From: Entophlyctis helioformis
Taxonomy: Eukaryota; Chytridiomycota; Chytridiomycetes; Chytridiales; Chytriomycetaceae
Length of the DNA stretch: 13,020 nt
Direction: 5' to 3'
Assembly (NCBI GenBank): GCA_025526915.1
Contig: JAHLKH010000426.1
Location: forward strand, 1 to 13,020
Position numbers and translations under genes: made by a program. The notes below the pieces were generated by a model. That model saw only the letters and a list, made by a program, of their open reading frames with translations, was not told the origin of the DNA and did not search any database. Numbering within the stretch: position 1 is the first letter of the stretch; every line of letters starts with the position of its first letter. Of the stretch, positions 6,941 to 13,020 are shown one piece after another.

Positions 6941-9787
6941 ATGGCAGCGACCATTCCAGCAGCAGCAGCAGCAACGACGCAGCCAAGCTCGGCGGCCGCA
7001 TCGTCCGTCCAAGCGCTCATCGCGCAGGACCCGTACCTGGAGCCCTACAGAGCCGCGCTCGAGCACCGGTGCGTGCATTGCCTGCTGCGTGCATTGCCTG
7101 CTGTGCGGGCCTCTCGCCCTCCTTCCCTCCTTCGCTGGCTGGCTGGGCGGCCCGCCTGCTCTGTGCTGCACGCACCATCTGCCAGATCGCATCGCATCCC
7201 CATCATATCGCATCATGCCGCATCATCCATCCATCCATCCGTCCGTCCGTCCAGCCAGCCAGCCAGCCATCGCCATCCATCAATGCGCACTGACGCCCGA
7301 TCTCGTCCATCTGCCATCCTGTCCAGCCTCTCGCTGTTCGAGTCGACGCTCTCGCAGATCGTCAAGAACGAGGGCAGCATCGACCGCTTCGCCCGTGGCT
7401 TTGACCGCCTGGGCTTCACCGTCTCGGACTCGGCCATCACATTCCGTGAATGGGCACCTGGTGCCACGCCGCCTCGCTCGTTGGCGACTTTAGTTGCGTA
7501 TCTCGCCATGCGTTCAACTGCCAGTCCTCTGCAAGTCGACCACCGCTTGGCTGACACGATCATGGCGTGGCGTGGCTTGGCTTGTCTGTCCGTCTGTCTG
7601 TGCACCCTGCAGACCACTGGAACAGAGACTCGCATCCCATGACCAAGGATGCCTTTGGAGTGTGGGAAATCGTCATCCCGCATGTGGCTGGCAAGCCGGC
7701 CATCGAGCACAACACCAAAGTCAAGGTGCGCATCCCATCGCATCGCATCGGATCGCATCGCATCCATCTCCATCGCACATCTGCCATTGTCAAGCCCCAC
7801 TAATGGCACGATTGTCTTGCGCACAGATATCCATGCTCAAGCCAGACGGCGAGCGCATCGAGCGCATCCCTGCCTGGATCCGCCGCGCTGTGCAGGACCT
7901 GTCCGTGAGCCCCGTGTACGAAGCCGTGTTCTGGAACCCGCCCACGCCGTACAAGTTCGTGCACAAGCGTCCGCCGCGTCCCCAGTCACTCCGCATCTAC
8001 GAAGCCCATGGCAAGCGTTCGCATGCATACTTCCATCCCGCCGCCATCCTCGTGCATCAATGCTAACACGGATCGGCCAGTCGGTATTGCGTCGCCCGAG
8101 AGCCGCGTCGCCACGTACAAAGAGTTCACCAAGGACGTGTTGCCGCGTATCAAGGACATTGGTTACAACACCATCCAGCTCATGGCCATCATGGAGCACC
8201 CGTACTACGCAAGCTTTGGCTACCAAGTCACCAACTTCTTTGCACCCACGAGCCGTTGCGGTGAGTCCGCTTGACTGGCAGGATGCGGCGTCGCCCCATC
8301 GGATGGACTGACAATGGGCATGCAGGCACGCCCGAGGATCTCATGGAGCTGATCGACACAGCCCACTCGCTGGGTATCACGGTTCTGCTCGATGTTGTGC
8401 ACTCGCACGCCTCGGACAACGTGCTCGACGGCATCAACCAGTTTGACGGCACAGACCACCAGTACTTCCATGAAGGCCCCAAAGGCCGCCACGAGCTATG
8501 GGGCAGCCGTCTGTTCAACTACGGCCACTACGAAGTCCTGCGCTTCCTGCTGTCCAACCTGCGCTACTGGATCGACTGCTACGGCTTCGACGGGTTCCGC
8601 TTTGATGGCGTCACAAGCATGATGTACACGCATCACGGCATTGGCACTGGCTTCTCAGGCGGCTACCACGAGTACTTTGGCGGCGGCGTGGATCTCGAGG
8701 CTGTCGTGTACCTGATGCTTGCCAACCACTTTGTGCACACGGTGTATCCCAACGCCATCACGATTGCAGAGGGTGAGTCGAGCTCTTCCTGCATGAATGG
8801 CATGTCAGTATTGAGCGTGTATTCATCGACTTGCTATTACAGATGTGTCGGGCATGCCAACGCTGTGCCGTCCAGTGTCAGAGGGCGGCGTGGGCTTCGA
8901 CTACCGCCTGAGTATGGCGATCCCAGATATGTGGATCAAGCTGCTCAAGGAGAAATCCGACGACGAATGGGACATGGGCAACATTGCCTTTACGCTCACC
9001 AACCGTCGGTGGAAAGAGCCCGCCATCTCATACGCCGAGTCCCACGACCAGGCGCTTGTTGGCGACAAGACGATTGCGTTCTGGCTCATGGACAAGGAGA
9101 TGTACGAGAACATGTCGGACTTGTCGCCGCTGACGCCGGTGATTGACCGCGGTCTCGCGCTGCACAAGCTGATTCGCGCCGTCACGTACGGACTCGGCGG
9201 CGAGGGCTATCTCACGTTCATGGGCAACGAATTTGGTCACCCCGAGTGGCTGGATTTCCCACGTGCGGGCAACAACAGCAGCTTCCACTATGCAAGACGC
9301 CAGTACAACCTCGTTGACGACGGGCTTTTGCGGTTCAAGTATCTCAACAACTGGGAACGCGCCATGCACCAGCTTGAGCAGCAGTACAACTGGCTGACAT
9401 CCGACCAAGTACGCATTGCTCTCCAGCCTCCACTGATGCATGGCTTGCCATCCAGCGATCGCGCTTACTGACATTCTCTGCTTGCCACCCATCCAGTATG
9501 TGAGCCTCAAGCACGAGGGCGACAAGGTGATTGTGTTTGAGCGCGGCAACCTCCTCTGGATCTTCAACTTCCACCCGTCGCAGAGCTTTGCAGACTACCG
9601 TGTTGGCACGGCGTGGTCCGGCAAGCACAGGGTTGCTCTTCACTCTGACCGCAAGGTCTTTGGCGGCCATGAGCGCATCGACGACGCAGGCGAGTACTTG
9701 ACGGTCCCTCAGCGCTGGAGCGAACGCCCCAACTGGATCCAGGTGTACATCCCAGCTCGCACTGTCCTCATTCTCTCGCACGAGTGA
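6941..9787 (+). CDS. GBE1: 1,4-alpha-glucan (glycogen) branching enzyme, eight exons, one apparent frame break
   Basis: It makes alpha-1,6 branches in glycogen. Exons are 6941-7068, 7327-7492, 7613-7725, 7827-8010, 8081-8260, 8326-8772, 8843-9408 and 9497-9787, about 691 residues if one base is restored. An N-terminal CBM48-like region ([19 protein letters not shown]) precedes a GH13 barrel and a C-terminal beta domain. Catalytic residues are Asp351 in GFRFDG (8604-8606), Glu406 in TIAED (8769-8771) and Asp475 in ESHDQ (9046-9048); DVVHSH is also present. Exon lengths sum to 2075, one base short of 3n. The break lies near 7464-7470, where EWAPGA is in one frame and AASLVGDF in another: sequencing error, allele or mutation. 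Intron 4 is GC-AG, and intron 6 splits the codon after Glu406. Start 6941 opens an Ala-rich leader; in-frame ATG 6887 is an alternative. Confidence 0.93.
7069..7326 (+). other. GBE intron 1, in-frame and stop-free, repeat-rich
   Basis: The donor is GTGCGT after CACCG and the acceptor is TCCAG; splicing joins EHR to LSLFES. The intron is 258 bp (86 codons) and has no stop in the gene's frame, so a retained copy would add 86 residues without a frame change. A 16-bp unit is duplicated in tandem at 7071-7086 and 7087-7102. Confidence 0.75.
7224..7268. repeat. Tetranucleotide microsatellite in GBE intron 1
   Basis: Consecutive blocks of CATC, then CGTC, then CAGC units (each about three to four copies) follow one another in the same register, each block differing by one or two bases from the last. 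Confidence 0.8.
7732..7766. repeat. CATCG pentamer repeat in GBE intron 3
   Basis: Imperfect CATCG/GATCG units run through the middle of intron 3 (7726-7826). Related CATCG and CATC units occur in intron 1. Confidence 0.65.
8011..8080 (+). other. GBE intron 4, GC-AG type
   Basis: Protein continuity demands EAH-V-GIASPE. The codon for Val is G8010 plus TC at 8081-8082, so the donor is GCAAGC, matching the usual GC-donor context, with acceptor GGCCAG. A branch-like TGCTAAC is at 8061-8067, and no GT donor near the exon end gives the conserved HVGI. Confidence 0.85.
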
Positions 9788-9993
9788 TGCTGCTGCATCA
9801 GCACCAGCACCAGCGCATCGGCCTGATGCGTGCGGTTTGTTTGCTTGTTTGTGAGCGTGTCGGCGCGTTGCACAATGAATCTGCATGGCTCTACATGGCC
9901 AGATCTGCACGGAGCAGAACCCGGCCTGCGTCTGTTTACCCTGACAAGCATTAGCTGGCGCAGCAGCAACTCATACTCGTCGAGCACACACAG

Positions 9994-10911
9994 ATGAGCG
10001 GCTCCACGGCAAACACCACGGTAGATCCCGGAAGCGGGGCAGAATGGGGCAGCGACAACAGCACACTGGATACGTCGGCTAGCAGCAGCGATCAGGCAGC
10101 CGCCTACGACGCCGCGATGGCCGAAATCGCAATCATGACCAACATCGCCACCGTCATCTGCGTCTTGTGCTCGTCCTTCATCGTCCTCTCCTCCCGGCAC
10201 CTGTACGCCAAGACCATGATCAGCAAACTCCCGCTCATCGCCTCCCTAACTTGGCTCTGCTCGGCCATCCTTACCGAAGTCTCAGGCCACAATCTCGACA
10301 ACAACTGGGGATACACCATCCTCCCTACGCTCTCCAGCACAGCCGATCTCGTCTCTCGCTCAATCATCCTGTGGTTCACTTTCTTCCGCGTGTGTGCCGT
10401 GTGGCCGCACTCTCGGCTGATCATGGGCATCACGATCGCCATCCAAATCGCCCAAATCGCCTCGTTCACATACGTGCTGTACATATTCTTCTCCTGGCTC
10501 ACGCCAGCGTCCTATGTGCTGTACCTGGATGCAGTGGCCATCTATGCCGCCTCGGACTGGCTGGTCGTCATTCTCGATGTCATCCTGCTGTACCGCCTGT
10601 GGACGCTCAACGCGCAGCTCACCCAAACCTCGCTCGGCAAACGCATGGAGCTCGTCAAGCCGCGCTTCTTCTACTCGTCCATTGTGACCGTGTGCCTCAT
10701 CATCGCCATCACAATCGCAATGGCTGTGCTGTTTGTCACTGAAAACGATCCGTTCTGGTCGTACAACTCGATCCTGTTTGCGTCTCGCATCATGTTCACG
10801 GACATCCTGTCCAACCAGATGCGCGACTCGTTGATCGAAGCGCATGCGGACGCGGTCAAGGCACCTGCATCCGCCACAGACTCGTCAAGCGAATCGCAAG
10901 TCCGGCCATGA
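9994..10911 (+). CDS. Seven-transmembrane protein of unknown function, paralogue A
   Basis: The 305-residue single-exon frame has a Ser/Thr-rich N-terminus with N-glycosylation sequons (NTT, NST) and seven hydrophobic segments at about 44-66, 76-97, 113-136, 142-167, 175-203, 225-249 and 256-275. The soluble tail ends in a Ser-rich stretch. An extracellular N-terminus and cytosolic C-terminus are inferred, as in a receptor. I see no motif placing it in a named GPCR family (no DRY or NPxxY in the usual places). Motifs shared with paralogues B and C are SRHLY after TM1, KxPLxASLxW in TM2, VKPRFFY before TM6 (paralogue C has VKPRAFH) and RDSLIEA after TM7. It starts 206 bp after the branching-enzyme stop and converges on B with 131 bp between stops. 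Confidence 0.85.
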   Translation: MSGSTANTTVDPGSGAEWGSDNSTLDTSASSSDQAAAYDAAMAEIAIMTNIATVICVLCSSFIVLSSRHLYAKTMISKLPLIASLTWLCSAILTEVSGHNLDNNWGYTILPTLSSTADLVSRSIILWFTFFRVCAVWPHSRLIMGITIAIQIAQIASFTYVLYIFFSWLTPASYVLYLDAVAIYAASDWLVVILDVILLYRLWTLNAQLTQTSLGKRMELVKPRFFYSSIVTVCLIIAITIAMAVLFVTENDPFWSYNSILFASRIMFTDILSNQMRDSLIEAHADAVKAPASATDSSSESQVRP

Positions 10912-10958
10912 GTCGCTGTAGCTGTTGAATGCATTGACTTGTGCTTACATTAGTGAAG

Positions 10959-10964
10959 TTTATT
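10959..10964 (-). promoter_or_regulatory. AATAAA polyadenylation signal of paralogue B
   Basis: TTTATT on the plus strand reads AATAAA on the minus strand, 78 bp beyond the stop codon of the 11043-12110 gene, in the short space between two convergent 7TM genes. Confidence 0.4.
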
Positions 10965-11042
10965 GGAATCAACGGCTTGGTGGCACGGTCACTCGTGTCT
11001 TGGTATGCGTCAGCCGCGTGACGACATGGCTCGATTAGGGTA

Positions 11043-12110
11043 TTAGGCAGTGGAAGCCTGCTCTCGAGACGCAAGAAGTGGGGGTACATATCCAATCAAA
11101 GGCGACTCGGAGTTAGCTTGCTTTGCAAGGCGTTGGCGAGGCTTTGGATTCTGTAGACTCGGCGGCGGCGCAACCACGCCTCCCATTGTGTTGGTAGTGG
11201 TGGCCGTCACGGTTGACTGTCTCTGCTCAAACTTGGCTTCGATGAGCGAGTCGCGCAGGAGGTTCGAGAAGACGTCTGTAAGGAAGATACGGAAGGAAAA
11301 GAATGTCGTGTACCAGGACCAGTACGGGTCGTATCCAATCGCAAACACTGTGATCATGAGGACCGAGACCAAGATGATCACGGACAGACACAGTATTGAG
11401 TAGTAAAAGAAGCGCGGCTTGACGAGCTCGACTTGCAAAGCAGAGTTGCGCATCCGATTGTTGAGGTGCCACAGACGCGCCAGAAGGATGCAGTCGAGTA
11501 CCGATGCCTGCAAGTCCGTTGCAGCATAGATGACAGCGCCGTTGATGTACTCGATTGAGTTGGTTGCGACGGGTCCATACGGAGCAGACACATACAGCGC
11601 GTATCCGAATGGGCCAATGCTCAGCACTTGCATGGTGGCTGTGAGATGGAAGAGAAACACCGCGTCTGGCCAGACGGCGAGTGTCCTGTAGTACGTGAAC
11701 CACAGCACGATGCAGCGAGTGGCGTAGTCGGCCAGCCACGACACAGGACCAAACACATAGAGTCCGATGGGTGCGTTGTTGGAGTATATCTTGAGACCCA
11801 GCAGCAGCGACGCGATGAACCACGAAAGGGACGCAGCAAGAGGCATCTTTCCGATGGACGTGCCAGTGTAGAGGTGGCGAGACGTCAAGGCAATGTTGAC
11901 GCAGCACAGAAACGCCGTTGTCGTCGAGAACTTGTTGGATTCAATGAAGCTGAGCCGGTACTCGGTCCACGACTCGTCTGAATCGACCGTTACAGTCATG
12001 TTGATCCGGGACACGATTGCTTGTTGCTGGTGGATACACGTCAACTCTTTGCGAACCACGTCTACGATGGCGGGCAAACTATCCCGGTTGCGACTGCGAC
12101 AGTCCAACAT
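11043..12110 (-). CDS. Seven-transmembrane protein of unknown function, paralogue B
   Basis: The uninterrupted frame gives 355 residues from the ATG at 12110, or 318 from Met38 (11999), which would shorten the N-terminus to a length nearer that of A. The start is undecided. Seven hydrophobic segments follow, the first at about 61-77. Family motifs are TSRHLYTGTSIGKMPL after TM1, VLWFTYYRTLAVWP in TM3, ELVKPRFFYYS before TM6 and SNLLRDSLIEAKF after TM7. The cytosolic tail of about 65 residues is Thr/Pro-rich. It is much closer to C than to A: codons in 11641-11928 are identical to 12733-13020 at every base, whereas TM6-coding bases have diverged. B and C are in tandem on the minus strand. Function is unknown; the fold suggests a receptor or sensor, which is inference. 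Confidence 0.85.
   Translation of the reverse strand: MLDCRSRNRDSLPAIVDVVRKELTCIHQQQAIVSRINMTVTVDSDESWTEYRLSFIESNKFSTTTAFLCCVNIALTSRHLYTGTSIGKMPLAASLSWFIASLLLGLKIYSNNAPIGLYVFGPVSWLADYATRCIVLWFTYYRTLAVWPDAVFLFHLTATMQVLSIGPFGYALYVSAPYGPVATNSIEYINGAVIYAATDLQASVLDCILLARLWHLNNRMRNSALQVELVKPRFFYYSILCLSVIILVSVLMITVFAIGYDPYWSWYTTFFSFRIFLTDVFSNLLRDSLIEAKFEQRQSTVTATTTNTMGGVVAPPPSLQNPKPRQRLAKQANSESPLIGYVPPLLASREQASTA
11641..11928. repeat. Duplicated segment, copy in paralogue B (identical to 12733-13020)
   Basis: Row-by-row comparison shows 288 bases with no difference from 12733-13020 (offset 1092). It encodes TM1 to about TM4. The match stops at the window edge, so the full length is unknown. Lower-identity similarity continues leftward to about 11200 (offset 1093). 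Confidence 0.9.
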
Positions 12111-12225
12111 TCCAGAGTACCGTAAAACAACAAATCATGCGACCATTCATTGGCGGTGCTGAGAAACACTGCTAGAGTCGTACAGCAAGATACCAGCAGC
12201 TTGAGCTATACGCAGCGGCATCAGG

Positions 12226-13020
12226 TCATTGCGAATCCAGTTTGGCTGGCGATGCTGCTCTTCTCAGAAGACCCCTAAGTGATGCAGTAGCGGTGGCCGT
12301 CACAGTTGACTGTCTCTGCTCAAACTTGGCTTCGATGAGCGAGTCGCGCAAGAGGTTCGAGAAGATGTCGGTGAAGAGGATACGGAATGCAAAGAATGTC
12401 GTGTACCAGGACCAGTACGGGTCGTATCCAATCGCAAACACTGTGATCATGAGGACCGAAACGGCGATGATGATGCAAAGGCAGATGATGGTGAAGTGGA
12501 ACGCACGCGGCTTGACAAGCTCGACTTGCAAAGCAGAGCTGCGCATCTGGTTGTTGAGGTGCCACAGACGCGCCAGAAGGATGCAGTCGAGTACCGATGC
12601 CTGCAAGTCCGTTGCAGCATAGATGACAGCGCCGTTGATGTACTCGATAGAGTTGGTTGCGACGGGTCCATACGGAGCAGACACATACAGCGCGTATCCG
12701 AATGGGCCAATGCTCAGCACTTGCATGGGGCGGTGAGATGGAAGAGAAACACCGCGTCTGGCCAGACGGCGAGTGTCCTGTAGTACGTGAACCACAGCAC
12801 GATGCAGCGAGTGGCGTAGTCGGCCAGCCACGACACAGGACCAAACACATAGAGTCCGATGGGTGCGTTGTTGGAGTATATCTTGAGACCCAGCAGCAGC
12901 GACGCGATGAACCACGAAAGGGACGCAGCAAGAGGCATCTTTCCGATGGACGTGCCAGTGTAGAGGTGGCGAGACGTCAAGGCAATGTTGACGCAGCACA
13001 GAAACGCCGTTGTCGTCGAG
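12226..13020 (-). CDS. Seven-transmembrane paralogue C, 5' partial and frameshifted (possible pseudogene)
   Basis: This tandem copy of B runs off the right edge. From 13020 to about 12730 it encodes the same N-terminal half (SRHLYTG, MPLAASLSW, AVWPDAVFLFHLTA) in one frame. From about 12730 to the TGA at 12226-12228 the rest (MQVLSIGPFGY onward) lies in another frame, because C has one base fewer than B where B reads CATGGTGGCTGTGAG on the plus strand (11629-11643) and C reads CATGGGGCGGTGAG. Read straight through, the protein would end after TM4. TM6 differs from B (VKPRAFHFTIICL) and the tail is short and distinct, ending KLDSQ. Conservation of the downstream frame suggests a recent break or a sequence error. 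It lies 115 bp upstream of the longest B start. Confidence 0.75.
   Translation of the reverse strand, partial: LDDNGVSVLRQHCLDVSPPLHWHVHRKDASCCVPFVVHRVAAAGSQDILQQRTHRTLCVWSCVVAGRLRHSLHRAVVHVLQDTRRLARRGVSLPSHRPMQVLSIGPFGYALYVSAPYGPVATNSIEYINGAVIYAATDLQASVLDCILLARLWHLNNQMRSSALQVELVKPRAFHFTIICLCIIIAVSVLMITVFAIGYDPYWSWYTTFFAFRILFTDIFSNLLRDSLIEAKFEQRQSTVTATATASLRGLLRRAASPAKLDSQ
12733..13020. repeat. Duplicated segment, copy in paralogue C (identical to 11641-11928)
   Basis: This is the second copy of the 288-bp identical block, cut by the window end. Left of it, at 12727-12732, is the one-base difference that breaks the frame of paralogue C. Confidence 0.9.

Noticed and set aside
7464..7476. Programmed ribosomal frameshift in the branching enzyme
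   Set aside because: There is no slippery heptamer or evident downstream structure, and the family is not known for it. A missing base is simpler.
9788..9993. RNA gene or terminator between the branching enzyme and 7TM gene A
   Set aside because: Only a short GCATC/GATGC inverted pair and CAGCAC repeats are visible. There is no tRNA cloverleaf, and eukaryotic genes do not need such a hairpin.
12226..12999. A single uninterrupted 257-codon gene on the minus strand with a novel N-terminus
   Set aside because: Its first ~90 codons are the out-of-frame reading of the same DNA that encodes TM1-TM4 in paralogue B. The same shadow frame is open in B at 11907, so the apparent N-terminus is produced by the one-base frameshift.

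Overview
The window looks like a compact, gene-dense, GC-rich nuclear segment from a fungus, probably an early-diverging one such as a chytrid. The evidence is short spliceosomal introns (65 to 258 bp) that can be reconstructed from conserved protein alignments, eukaryote-type glycogen branching enzyme and UDP-GlcNAc pyrophosphorylase, a spliceosomal/snoRNP protein (SNU13), and an ABC-C transporter with a fungal Ybt1-style linker. The fungal call is inference from protein similarity; no rRNA or other taxonomic marker is present.

Layout: (1) 2-1744 (+), 3' part of an ABC subfamily C transporter, open at the left edge. (2) 1827-3530 (+), UDP-N-acetylglucosamine pyrophosphorylase, two exons. (3) 3615-4888 (-), 3-mercaptopyruvate sulfurtransferase, five exons, with a likely mitochondrial presequence. 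(4) 4988-5602 (+), an unrecognised small protein with one C-x2-C/H-x2-C zinc-binding motif and a disordered tail. (5) 5603-6184, the only long gene-poor stretch, with a 25-bp perfect direct repeat and a TG-rich tract. (6) 6185-6858 (-), SNU13, three exons. (7) 6941-9787 (+), glycogen branching enzyme, eight exons, with one GC-AG intron and an apparent one-base frame break in exon 2. (8) 9994-10911 (+), 11043-12110 (-) and 12226 to beyond 13020 (-), three paralogous seven-transmembrane proteins of unknown function. The last two are a recent tandem duplicate, and the third carries a one-base frameshift and runs off the right edge.

Genes are packed with 80 to 210 bp between most coding ends. Two divergent pairs (sulfurtransferase/zinc-binding protein, and SNU13/branching enzyme) start less than 100 bp apart and must share promoter DNA. 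The genes do not form one pathway: UAP1 feeds chitin and glycan synthesis, GBE makes glycogen, MPST handles sulfur, SNU13 serves splicing and snoRNPs. The most unusual part is the 7TM cluster, where one duplicated segment is identical over 288 bp while the part encoding TM6 has clearly diverged. I did not find an unmistakable new multi-gene system; the 7TM family and the small zinc-binding protein are the best candidates for undescribed biology.
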